64,000 bases of DNA from Succinivibrio dextrinosolvens DSM 3072 (GTDB lineage Bacteria; Pseudomonadota; Gammaproteobacteria; Enterobacterales; Succinivibrionaceae): NCBI RefSeq assembly GCF_900167015.1, contig NZ_FUXX01000005.1, forward strand, positions 1 to 64,000, read 5' to 3'. The first letter of the stretch is position 1. Each line of letters opens with the position of its first letter. Below are positions 52,300 through 61,090 of this stretch, piece by piece. Under the pieces are notes generated by a model. The model worked only from the letters and a program-made list of their open reading frames with translations. It made no database searches and was not told the DNA's origin. Both the position numbers and the translations under genes were made by a program.

Positions 52300-54431
52300 T
52301 TATTACCTTCCGCTTTTTCTTTTGCATTACGTTTACGTCTTTCTTCTTTCAACATTGCCAGAGCTATAGCTAAACGTCTTTCAAAATCATTTGTAGAGTT
52401 TAGTTCTGGCTCTCTCTTTTGTTCTTTCACAAATTTATTGATATAAGGCCAGAGTTCTAAAGCTTTTTGTAAGGTCATTTTCTCTCGCATTTGGGCTGTT
52501 TGCTCCTGAATGCGTTTCAAAAGCTCAGGTTCAATCGCCTTAGAGACAAACTGATAAGCGTTGGCAAAAGGGTTTATTGATTCGATTAAACTAAAATCAA
52601 GATCATCAACATTTATAAACTTTCCATTGATATTCACAAACTGCGTGTTATCTTCACCAACGACAACAAATGGTCCTGTTCCCTGTCCAGTACCTGTAGG
52701 AGGATTTCCTTCTTGACCTCCTTCAGGATTATCTGTTGGTCTATGACTTGTGGCCTTAAGGATTACGGTAGTTGCAATGGCTTTTGCCATTGCACTAATA
52801 TCTTCGTCAGTTAATTCAGGATGCATTTCCTTAATAACGTCAACAATTGCATCCTCAGCTAATTCCTGAGATATTCCCTCTCCTCCATTAGCAATAGCGC
52901 TTTTTACTGCAGGTGAATCGTTAATAAGTCTGTTAATAATATCGTTTCCTTCCTGATTGATGATATCAATAGCAGTATTACTTACTCCGTCATCATCTAT
53001 TGTTATTGTAATATTACTGGTATCAATAGGAGGATTATCACCATCTCGATGACCAGTGTTAATTTCAACACCATTAGTACCAGACGTTTGAGATGGACCG
53101 TTATCTTCACCTCGTTTTCTAAAATGAACATTTGGGGCAAGAACCTGCTCCATTAAAAGAGATAGAGTAATTGCCTTTAACAAAGTATTTACCGCATCGG
53201 TTACATCATCAAGTAAGGCATTTGGCATTGCCAAGAGATTTGTAAATTGGGCATGACTCTTACCAGGACAGTCACGGGTTGCTCTTCCAATAATCTGTAC
53301 AACTTCAGTTAATGATGCTCTGTAGCCTACAGTTAAAGCATATTCACATTGAGGCCAGTCAAAACCTTCTTTTGCCATGCCTAACGCAATAATAATGTTT
53401 AGTTCTTTGAGGTTTGCTTCATTACGTAAAGCCGCAAGAGTGACTCCCTGCATATTATCGGTATCAGTAACTAAATCAGCGACCTTTAGAAGTTTGCCGT
53501 TATGAGCTTTAATTGTATAAATACCAGTATCCCCATCTCTTGAAATAACATGTCCAAGAGAGTCAAACAAGACACTAACCTCGTTTGTTTTATCTCCGGT
53601 TGATTCTCTAGAGTTTACGCTTGGAATATGGATAATCATCTTCTTATCAGTGTCGATAAGTTTTTTAACAGCATTAACCCATTTTCCACTGTAAAAAGCA
53701 TAGTCAATTCCCAGACTTTTAAGGTATTTATAACCGTTTAACTGTTCGTAATAAGTGTAGGTCACTCTATCAAACAGTCTTTCATCTTCAGGTGATAGTA
53801 CTGGAACACTATCTCCTCTGAAGTATGAACCTGTCATGGCAATAACATGACAGGAAGATTCAGTCATCAGAGAATGTATGACGTTACCAAGTCTGTTTTC
53901 TGCATCTTCTGAGACATGGTGAAATTCATCTACTGCAACAAGGGCATCATCAAACTTGGAGATATCCTTTACCCTGTCAAAGAAATAAGTTAGTGTTGCA
54001 TGAGAGCACAGAAGATAATGGGCATCTGGATCGTCTAAAAACTCGACTGCACGTTGAACTTTCTGTGCATCTCCTCCTGGGGTACAAAGATTATATTTTG
54101 GGTTAACCGCCCAGTCTGCGAAGAAGCCATTCTCAGATAGTTTGGTGTCAGCAAAACTGGAGCCAATGGCAATCTGAGGAACTGCAATAAATACCTTTTT
54201 TATCCCCTGATTTATAACCTTATCTAAAGCCAAAAACATTAAGGCTCTGGATTTTCCACATGCAGGAGGAGCCTGAATTAACAAATACTTTGAATGTCTT
54301 TTGGCAAAGGCACGAGCCTGCATCTCGCGCATTCCCATGTCATTTTCTTTAGTACTATTGCCAGTCTGAGCAAAGGTGTATCTGCCAATGTTATGGACTT
54401 CAACATTGTCCTCATTTTTCATATCAGTCAT
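52296..54431 (-). CDS. SF2 (DEAD/DEAH-type) helicase of the defence cassette
   Basis: 711 residues. Walker A PPACGKSRA (55-63), Walker B VAVDEFHH (166-172, DEFH), motif III-like MTGSYF, and motif VI QIIGRATRD (379-387). After the helicase core, a low-complexity Gly/Asn/Asp-rich linker (about 430-600) leads to a helical C-terminal end, LWPYINKFVKEQKREPELN and onward. Type I/III restriction and similar anti-phage systems use such helicases to translocate DNA. Overlaps the methyltransferase gene by 1 base and the GIY-YIG gene by 4, so all are coupled. Confidence 0.87.
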   Translation of the reverse strand: MTDMKNEDNVEVHNIGRYTFAQTGNSTKENDMGMREMQARAFAKRHSKYLLIQAPPACGKSRALMFLALDKVINQGIKKVFIAVPQIAIGSSFADTKLSENGFFADWAVNPKYNLCTPGGDAQKVQRAVEFLDDPDAHYLLCSHATLTYFFDRVKDISKFDDALVAVDEFHHVSEDAENRLGNVIHSLMTESSCHVIAMTGSYFRGDSVPVLSPEDERLFDRVTYTYYEQLNGYKYLKSLGIDYAFYSGKWVNAVKKLIDTDKKMIIHIPSVNSRESTGDKTNEVSVLFDSLGHVISRDGDTGIYTIKAHNGKLLKVADLVTDTDNMQGVTLAALRNEANLKELNIIIALGMAKEGFDWPQCEYALTVGYRASLTEVVQIIGRATRDCPGKSHAQFTNLLAMPNALLDDVTDAVNTLLKAITLSLLMEQVLAPNVHFRKRGEDNGPSQTSGTNGVEINTGHRDGDNPPIDTSNITITIDDDGVSNTAIDIINQEGNDIINRLINDSPAVKSAIANGGEGISQELAEDAIVDVIKEMHPELTDEDISAMAKAIATTVILKATSHRPTDNPEGGQEGNPPTGTGQGTGPFVVVGEDNTQFVNINGKFINVDDLDFSLIESINPFANAYQFVSKAIEPELLKRIQEQTAQMREKMTLQKALELWPYINKFVKEQKREPELNSTNDFERRLAIALAMLKEERRKRNAKEKAEGNK

Positions 54432-57331
54432 TATTTAGACTCCTTTTTTGCAATAGCCTCAGAATACAAATCTAAAAGGAGTTCTAGACGTTCATCATCA
54501 TCTTTAAATGGTTCTGCTCTGTATGCTTTCTCAACAGCCATATCAAGATTGTTATGAGCTTCTTTTAAATCTTCAGGCATTTTATCTGGGTTATACATAT
54601 CGCCTAATGAAATTGATTCTCCAAATAATCTTGCTCTAATCCTACGAATTTGTTTAGCGAGATTGGTAATTTCTTCTTTTTGTGTCTCATTTGTGTTAGG
54701 CCAAATGAAGGTATTGAACGTTAAATCACGTGAATAGTTAAAATCTGATTTTAATCTTCCTGAAGTCAACCTCATCCATACCATATGCATTCTTGAGGTT
54801 AATATTCCAAAATCGTAATTAGATGCATTAGGTAGCATGAATGCACGATCATTTACAATTGAATCGCCTTTAATAAAATCCATTGGGACATATGGCCTAT
54901 TTTCTGATGTTACACGGGGAATAACCAAAGCAGTTTCGGGGTTAGAAGGATTTGCAAGTTCACCGAAACGCCATGGAACTTCTGCATTTTTAACTGTGAT
55001 ACTTCTAGTTGACTTCAATCTAAATGATTTAACGTTTTCCACTCTTCTTTTAATTTCTTCATTTTTTTGAGCCTCGTCCTTATTGTTTTCATTAAGCCAT
55101 AAACAGTATCTGAACTCAGATTTCATGAGTTCACTACTGCCAATGAATTTTTTAATAAATGGTTTTGCCTCAGGATAATCTTCTAAGAATTTCTGACCTT
55201 CTGCGTATTCAAACAATAAATTTCCATCATCAGCTGACATATTTCCGAATGATAAATTTAATTTTGTTGATAGAGCTTTAGTTTGTCTTCCTATAATTAT
55301 TGGCTTAATACAATTTGTTAAGTAAGGCGAAATACATGAACAGTTGGTTTTATAAGACTGTTTTTCTTTACTATCGTAAGAAATAATCCAAGGGTTATTT
55401 CTATCGTTATACGAAAATCCAACAATTATGCAAGTTACAACAGCTTTATTCGCAGCATCATTTCTCCAAGGAAATGATGAATATGCAAAATTAATCTTTA
55501 TACCTTTCTCTAATAATAATCCCCATAAAGTATCAACCTGCTGGCCCTGACAAATTGAGTTTGTTGATACAAATGCGGTTTCAATTTTTTTATTTTTTTG
55601 CATGTAGTTTGAGGCCTTTATATACCAAGCGGTTACATAATCAGCCCTATCAATTTTATATTTTGGAGGATAACAATCTTGTAACCATTTTTTTTGTTCT
55701 TTTGTTACAGTCAAAGCACCACCAAAAGGAGGGTTACCTAGGATATAAGAGCAATCTTCTGCGGGGAGAATCGTATTCCAATCTGTTGTCAAAGCGTTTG
55801 TTGTTACAATAGTTGCAGATGTTTTTAATGGGATAGACTGTATGTTTGAACCAAAACGTTGATTAGCCTCCTGATTCATTAAATGCTGCATCAACCACAT
55901 GGATACATGAGCAATTTCAGCAGGCCAGTCTTCAATTTCTATCCCATAGAACTGATTGATGCTGATATATGAATCAGTAAAAGCTCCTTCGTTAATGTAG
56001 CTAAGAACTTCATTTTCAAGTTTTCTTAACTCTTTGTACGAAATCAGAAGAAAGTTTCCGCATCCACATGCAGGATCAAGGAATTTCATTTTGCCAATGC
56101 GAGTAAGAAAATCTTTGAATACCTGACGACGCTGAGTTTCAAGTTCAATAGCCTCGTTGCTCCAATACCTAAAATCACCAGATATGGTTATTCCTTCGTA
56201 AGAAGAACGAGCTCTCTTCATTTCTGGTAGAGCTTTTATTTTCTCTTGTAGAGGTGCTGTATCTTTCTTTAATTGCTCAAATTCTTCATAAAGCTTATCC
56301 AAGAACAGCGGTTTTACGATTTTAAGAATGTTTTCCTCTGAAGTGTAGTGTGCTCCGAGAGTTCTTCTATCATCCTTTTTCATTGCTCCCTGGAACATAG
56401 CGCCAAAAATAGCAGGTGAGATTTCGTGCCAGGCTAATCGGCCACAGTCTAGCAACTGGTTTCTGGTAGCAATATCAAAATCAGGAATAAAGCCCTGATC
56501 TTTAAACAGTCCTCCGTTAACGTAAGGAAAGGCCATTATCGTTGCATCCACTACATGACCATTTCTCTCTCTTTCTTTTTTTAATGCATCTCTTTCTACA
56601 TTCTTAGTATTTAGAACAGTAAAGAGATCCTCAAAGAAAGTTTTTGCATTAGTTCCATGTTTATCCACAAGTTTATCGAAAGCATTGGTAAACATATTCT
56701 CTATGCTTGGATTAAAAATACCAGTATCTTCAGCAAAGAAACAGAACAGAATTCTTCTGATAAAAGAATTCAGTTTCTGCATATTATTTGGCTCAATGGA
56801 ATTATGTTTAGCAAGCGTATCAAGAAGTCTGGTTAACTTTAAACAAGCTTTTTTATCTGCTTCTTGAGTCGACACAATGGTATCTCTACGACCGTCTTTA
56901 ATTGGTAAAAGAAAAGAATAATTATCAGGCAAATCATCTAAATCAATAGAAAGGCTATCATTTAATACAAGGTCATATAAACAAAGGCTATTTGAACTGC
57001 AGCAGATAATAAATTGGATTCTGTTTTTCTGATTCTGGACTTCTTTTAACTGTTTTACTTTTTCAACTGCTGGAACAACATCTTCATCTTTTTTTAGAAA
57101 GCGGAAGTATGCTCTTTGTCTTATGGCTAAATCAGCACTTTCCATAGAATCATCAGTAAATTCTGATGCTACATTTACAGACCTGTCGTTTAATACTGCC
57201 TGTTCTACAGATCGATCTGCGGTTCCGTAAATTTTCAGAAGAGTCTTAAAGAAAGTGATTGGTTCCCAATGTTTCTTCATTGATTGAACCAAATCATAGA
57301 CCTGTACTGATAATTCTTGTTCTTTTGCCAT
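54431..57331 (-). CDS. MmeI-like DNA adenine methyltransferase, nuclease motif not visible
   Basis: 966 residues. Family landmarks: FGAMFQ and HYTS (309-331), SAM motif FLDPACGCGNFLLISYKEL (418-435), catalytic NPPFGGAL (533-540), and C-terminal target-recognition and MmeI-type C-terminal regions to residue 966. In MmeI and type IIG enzymes the N-terminal domain carries a D...E-x-K nuclease motif. Here residues 40-120 correspond to that region, but no E-x-K is recognisable. It would then be a methylation-only partner of the helicase and GIY-YIG protein. N6-adenine methylation is inferred from NPPF. Confidence 0.85.
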   Translation of the reverse strand: MAKEQELSVQVYDLVQSMKKHWEPITFFKTLLKIYGTADRSVEQAVLNDRSVNVASEFTDDSMESADLAIRQRAYFRFLKKDEDVVPAVEKVKQLKEVQNQKNRIQFIICCSSNSLCLYDLVLNDSLSIDLDDLPDNYSFLLPIKDGRRDTIVSTQEADKKACLKLTRLLDTLAKHNSIEPNNMQKLNSFIRRILFCFFAEDTGIFNPSIENMFTNAFDKLVDKHGTNAKTFFEDLFTVLNTKNVERDALKKERERNGHVVDATIMAFPYVNGGLFKDQGFIPDFDIATRNQLLDCGRLAWHEISPAIFGAMFQGAMKKDDRRTLGAHYTSEENILKIVKPLFLDKLYEEFEQLKKDTAPLQEKIKALPEMKRARSSYEGITISGDFRYWSNEAIELETQRRQVFKDFLTRIGKMKFLDPACGCGNFLLISYKELRKLENEVLSYINEGAFTDSYISINQFYGIEIEDWPAEIAHVSMWLMQHLMNQEANQRFGSNIQSIPLKTSATIVTTNALTTDWNTILPAEDCSYILGNPPFGGALTVTKEQKKWLQDCYPPKYKIDRADYVTAWYIKASNYMQKNKKIETAFVSTNSICQGQQVDTLWGLLLEKGIKINFAYSSFPWRNDAANKAVVTCIIVGFSYNDRNNPWIISYDSKEKQSYKTNCSCISPYLTNCIKPIIIGRQTKALSTKLNLSFGNMSADDGNLLFEYAEGQKFLEDYPEAKPFIKKFIGSSELMKSEFRYCLWLNENNKDEAQKNEEIKRRVENVKSFRLKSTRSITVKNAEVPWRFGELANPSNPETALVIPRVTSENRPYVPMDFIKGDSIVNDRAFMLPNASNYDFGILTSRMHMVWMRLTSGRLKSDFNYSRDLTFNTFIWPNTNETQKEEITNLAKQIRRIRARLFGESISLGDMYNPDKMPEDLKEAHNNLDMAVEKAYRAEPFKDDDERLELLLDLYSEAIAKKESK

Positions 57332-57404
57332 TTTTACACCTTATTTTAGATATATATATTTCTAGTATTTGAGCGTTCCAAATCTTAATAACTAATCAAA
57401 TTAC

Positions 57405-58538
57405 TTACATATCTTTTTGTTCTTTAACAATAAATTCTTCAAGTTCTTCTTTACTTGGCAGATGTAGCATATAGGTAGAGACAAATAATTTGTTATCAAG
57501 CCCCGATAATGCATATTCAACCATCTTCTTTTTATTTCCTCTCTTTGCACACAAAAGAATTCCTATTGGAGGATTATCGCCAGGATTCATCTCATTTTCC
57601 TTGAAGTAGGCAACATAAGCATTCAGTTGGCCGATGTTCTCGTGAGAGAATTCATCATTTTTAAGTTCAATAATGACGTGGCAATGTAGAATTCGATGAT
57701 AAAAGACAAGGTCTGGAAAATAATATTCGTCGTCAATTAAGATTCTTTTTTGTCTAGCTTCAAAACAAAATCCTTTTCCAAGTTCAAGCAGGAATTCTTG
57801 TAGATGATCTATTAAAGCTTGCTCAAGATCATCTTCTGTTATGGCTAGTTTTGCATCAAGCCCTAGAAACTCAAGAGCAAACGGTTCTTTTACAGTTATA
57901 TCTGGAGAAGGATTTCGCAGATTATCAAATAATAATTCTGGTTTCTTGCTTGCTCCTACCCTGAAATACAGATTGGTACTAATCTGTCTTCTGAGTTCTC
58001 TAACTGACCAGTTTGATTTTATACATTCAACCTCATAGAAATATCTTTCTAAATCATCATCTATCATAATTAACTCTCTTATATGAGAATATGAAAGATT
58101 TGAGATTAAATAATCACCGTCTGTTTTGAATTTTCTCGACACTGTCGAGAATTTCTTTTGTTCCTGTTTCGTATGAGTTTTTTCAGGAGATTCTATGGTT
58201 AATTGCTTTATTTCTTCCTGTAATCCTAGTGATTGTAATTTTCTCGACACTGTCGAGAAAATCTGAGGATAGACTAAATAGAACTTACGATACGAATATA
58301 ATGTTTTTTCACTAAGATTTAATTGCTCAAGTTTGCATCCAAGCTCTTTTAGTAAATTGTCACCATATAAAGCCTTATCATTGCCATTTTGTTCATATTC
58401 AACAATGTAATAGCCGATAACCCAATTTCTTAATGTTAAAAGCTGATTAACAGCACTCTTCGCATTTGTACTTGTTATTTTATGAATGTATTCTAGATGT
58501 TCTACTAGTCCTTCAAAAGAAGGATTGTTTTTATTCAT
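57405..58538 (-). CDS. DUF1016/YhcG-type PD-(D/E)xK nuclease-domain protein
   Basis: 377 residues. N-terminal DUF1016 domain with LLTLRNWVIGYYIVEYEQ and NLSEKTLYSYRKFYLVYP, then LSYSHIRELIMIDDDLERYFYEVE and WSVRELRRQI. The C-terminal nuclease domain has YYFPDLVFYH (Asp276) and VIIELK (Glu291, Lys293). The linker carries the same peptide (FSTVSRK) twice, encoded by an identical 22-bp palindromic repeat. Near restriction-type genes these proteins are common accessory factors. It is 73 bases before the methyltransferase gene. Confidence 0.85.
   Translation of the reverse strand: MNKNNPSFEGLVEHLEYIHKITSTNAKSAVNQLLTLRNWVIGYYIVEYEQNGNDKALYGDNLLKELGCKLEQLNLSEKTLYSYRKFYLVYPQIFSTVSRKLQSLGLQEEIKQLTIESPEKTHTKQEQKKFSTVSRKFKTDGDYLISNLSYSHIRELIMIDDDLERYFYEVECIKSNWSVRELRRQISTNLYFRVGASKKPELLFDNLRNPSPDITVKEPFALEFLGLDAKLAITEDDLEQALIDHLQEFLLELGKGFCFEARQKRILIDDEYYFPDLVFYHRILHCHVIIELKNDEFSHENIGQLNAYVAYFKENEMNPGDNPPIGILLCAKRGNKKKMVEYALSGLDNKLFVSTYMLHLPSKEELEEFIVKEQKDM
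58130..58151. repeat. Palindromic repeat within DUF1016 gene, copy 1
   Basis: ATTTTCTCGACACTGTCGAGAA; core TTCTCGACA/TGTCGAGAA is an inverted repeat around one C. Confidence 0.75.
58238..58259. repeat. Palindromic repeat within DUF1016 gene, copy 2
   Basis: Identical to 58130-58151, 108 bases apart and in the same reading frame. Confidence 0.75.
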
Positions 58539-58622
58539 AATGTTTTCTCTTATTCTTTAGTTACTATAAGCTGAAATGAATTTTCTCTAAACTGTATAGA
58601 ATTTTCAGAAAAAATTGAAAAT

Positions 58623-59198
58623 CTAGTGTGTTAGATCTGCTTTTAATTCTCTATATACTGTCATTCTGGATACACCAAGATCTTTTGCAATTCTAGTCAT
58701 TGGAATTCCTAATGCATATTTCTCATGACAGATCTTCTTTTTTTCATCTGTCATTACCACAGGTCTTCCAGATTTATATGTACCCCTGGCCTTTGCAGCA
58801 GCAATACCTTCTAAAACTCTACTTCTTATAAGTGCTGCTTCAAATTCGGCCAATCCTCCAATTACCTGCAGCATCAATTTTGCAGTAGGATTATTGTCAT
58901 CATTGGAGAACTCCAGATGTTGCTGAACAAAGTGGATAGTACAACCTTTATCGGTTATTTCTTTTACAAGATCAAGAAGATCTCTTAAATTGCGTGCAAG
59001 ACGATCCATCGAGTGGACATATATATGATCACCTTCACGACAGTAGGAAAGCATATTTTTTAATACAGGTCTTTCTCTTGTTCTTCCACTGATTTTTTCT
59101 TCAAAGACCTTATCGAAAGTCATTCCGTCGAGTTGTCGATCAAAACTTTGGTCTATCGTTGATACGCGAATATAGGCTATGCGTTGAAATTTACTCAT
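58623..59198 (-). CDS. Serine recombinase (resolvase/invertase family)
   Basis: 191-residue small serine recombinase. IAYIRVSTIDQSFDRQ gives the catalytic Ser13. HSMDRLARNLRDL has the conserved Arg residues, GGLAEFEAALIRSRVLEGIAAAKARG is the long E helix, and the C-terminal helix-turn-helix is MTRIAKDLGVSRMTVYRELK. Upstream palindromes are suited as recombination subsites. It could resolve cointegrates or invert or mobilise the defence cassette beside it. Confidence 0.92.
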   Translation of the reverse strand: MSKFQRIAYIRVSTIDQSFDRQLDGMTFDKVFEEKISGRTRERPVLKNMLSYCREGDHIYVHSMDRLARNLRDLLDLVKEITDKGCTIHFVQQHLEFSNDDNNPTAKLMLQVIGGLAEFEAALIRSRVLEGIAAAKARGTYKSGRPVVMTDEKKKICHEKYALGIPMTRIAKDLGVSRMTVYRELKADLTH

Positions 59199-59511
59199 AA
59201 TCCATTACAAAAAGAAGAGAATGTTATATCCATGTAACATTATATCATTTTTATAGTTTGTTATATTGTGAGCAATGCTGAATTTATCAAGTAAAGGCGA
59301 GCAATTAAAAGTGTAACAATAACTATAGTTATGGTTATATTTGCCTATATTAAGCCATAATAAAAAGAATCCCACAAAATTCATACCACCACTATATAGT
59401 GCACGGTGGAATTCTTGCAGTATTTAGTTAGATTACGATGAATATTAGATGTTTGTTTCAGAATATTCGTATATGTGGTAAATTAACTGCTTTGAAGTTG
59501 ATGGAATTATT
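59199..59511. other. Resolvase upstream region with palindromic sites (candidate res/att region)
   Basis: Contains AATGTTA/TAACATT (59220-59241) with three TTATAT copies around it, ATAACTATAGTTAT (59319-59332), and CCACC...GGTGG enclosing CACTATATAGTG (59386-59409). Small serine recombinases bind several such dyads upstream of their own gene. TTGAAG-like sequence before 59512 belongs to the rhodanese gene promoter. Confidence 0.5.
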
Positions 59512-59859
59512 ATGGCAGACATTACAATTAACGCGGGCATAACAAAAATTGATTATCCTACAGCCTATTCTCTTATAGAATCAGGAAAATGTATTCTTAT
59601 TGATATACGTGAAAAGGAAGAATATGAATCAGGCTTCATTCCAGGAGCTATTCACCTGTCTCTAAATGAAATGACCTTGGAAACAACCAAAAAAGTTGCG
59701 CCTGACTTTGCAACTCCACTTATCATATATTGCCGTTCTGGCAGAAGAACCATAGAAGCAGGAAAAAAACTTAAACAGATGGGATATTACTACATTCTTG
59801 ATATGGGAGGAATTTCAAACTGGCCATATCAGATAGAATTTCCCCAAAACAGAAATTAA
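59512..59859 (+). CDS. Rhodanese-like sulfurtransferase
   Basis: 115-residue single rhodanese domain: CILIDIREKEEYESGFIPGAIHLSL and the active-site loop YCRSGRRTIEAGKKL with catalytic Cys. It may be a sulfur carrier, in line with the reactive-sulfur enzyme at 7558, but nothing links them directly. Cytoplasmic, no signal peptide. Probably marks the return to core chromosome after the island. Confidence 0.88.
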   Translation: MADITINAGITKIDYPTAYSLIESGKCILIDIREKEEYESGFIPGAIHLSLNEMTLETTKKVAPDFATPLIIYCRSGRRTIEAGKKLKQMGYYYILDMGGISNWPYQIEFPQNRN

Positions 59860-60066
59860 ATAACATTGACTGAAAACGTATGATTTTATGGTGAAGCCAG
59901 ATCCATTAGAAAGCAATCTATCTGGATTCTGACTCGAAAGAATAGCTCACAAGGCTTGAATTGTATTTCGAATTTTTGAAATTACTATAGGTTATTAAAA
60001 ACAGAAAAACTGCACTTTGGAGCTTTTTAAATCTTAACAATTCCAGCCATTCTTTTGGGAATTACA

Positions 60067-60270
60067 CTAATCCAGATTAATAACAGGACCAGAGAAAAAG
60101 ATATAGCTTAAAAAAGTAATACTGAACACTATTCCGATACCGCAAATCAGAAGGGCGATAACCATAAAAATGACCATGGCCTTTTCATTGCGGGAATCAA
60201 AAGCAGATTCTTCAGGTAATAATGGTTCGTACTCTAGAGAAGACTTATACTGGTTATTCCTCTTAAACAT
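60067..60270 (-). CDS. Small single-pass membrane protein
   Basis: 67 residues: a polar N terminus of about 30 residues, then one long hydrophobic stretch (AMVIFMVIALLICGIGIVFSI and on, about 31-58). No family recognised and no strong ribosome site. Moderately likely to be real. Confidence 0.45.
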   Translation of the reverse strand: MFKRNNQYKSSLEYEPLLPEESAFDSRNEKAMVIFMVIALLICGIGIVFSITFLSYIFFSGPVINLD

Positions 60271-60302
60271 TTTTAATTCTTATCGCTTTTATCATTCTAT
60301 AC

Positions 60303-60369
60303 ATAGTGATCATCCTCGCCTTATAGGCGGATCATCACTAAAAAAGCCTTCATGTTTGCCATGAAAGCT
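60303..60369 (-). terminator. rpiA terminator and adjacent second hairpin
   Basis: On the minus strand AGCTTTCATG (60360-60369) / CATGAAGGCT (60345-60354) is followed by TTTTTT: an intrinsic terminator 33 bases past rpiA. A second long hairpin, TAGTGAT...ATCACTA (60304-60340) with a GCC/GGC core, follows at once. Confidence 0.75.
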
Positions 60370-60401
60370 TGATTCTTATAATTATTTTTTTGGTGTAAAG
60401 A

Positions 60402-61064
60402 CTAGCTGCGCTTTAAAACCTTAACACCTTCTTCAGTTGCATAAAGCACAATATCAGCACCTTTAGCAGCAAACAGACCTACGGTTACTACACCAGGGAT
60501 CTGGTTAATCTTCTGTTCTAAAGCCAGAGGATCAGTGATCTTAAGACCGTGAACATCAAGAATCTCACAGCCATTATCAGTGATGCAGTCCTTACGCAGA
60601 ACAGGCTCGCCGCCTAATGCACGCAGAGTTCTTGCAACCTGCTCACGTGCCATAGGAATAATCTCTACAGGAAGAGGGAACTTACCTAAAGTATCAACAA
60701 GCTTTGACTTATCTACAATACAGATAAACTTCTTGGCCATTGAGGTCAGGATCTTCTCTCTTGTCAGGCAGGCACCGCCGCCCTTAATCATATTGAAGTT
60801 AGGATCAACCTCATCAGCACCATCGATATATACGTCATAAGGCTGTGTTTCGTTAGGGTCAACAACATTAACGCCAATTGACTTTAATGCTTCAGTGGTC
60901 TTGTTTGATGAACTTACTGCAGCAGCAACAGGAACCTTGTTGATTCCGATCTGCTCAATAAACTTCATAACGGTTGAACCGCTGCCAACACCTAAAACAC
61001 TTCCTGCTGGAATATAATCTAAGGCTGCCTTGGCAACCATTACCTTCAATTCATCCTGTGTCAT
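60402..61064 (-). CDS. rpiA: Ribose-5-phosphate isomerase A
   Basis: Interconverts ribose 5-phosphate and ribulose 5-phosphate. 220 residues (E. coli 219). VLGVGSGSTVMKFIE near residue 19, YIDGADEVDPNFNMIKGGGACLTREKI near 80 with catalytic Asp/Glu/Lys, and the C-terminal PGVVTVGLFA are all present. Same strand as and 26 bases after tyrS. Confidence 0.97.
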   Translation of the reverse strand: MTQDELKVMVAKAALDYIPAGSVLGVGSGSTVMKFIEQIGINKVPVAAAVSSSNKTTEALKSIGVNVVDPNETQPYDVYIDGADEVDPNFNMIKGGGACLTREKILTSMAKKFICIVDKSKLVDTLGKFPLPVEIIPMAREQVARTLRALGGEPVLRKDCITDNGCEILDVHGLKITDPLALEQKINQIPGVVTVGLFAAKGADIVLYATEEGVKVLKRS

Positions 61065-61090
61065 AAAACTATTCCTTAATGTTTGAAAAT

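Noticed and set aside
58130-58259. CRISPR array suspicion because of two identical palindromes
   Set aside because: Only two copies, both inside an intact coding frame; no further spacer-repeat units and no cas genes.
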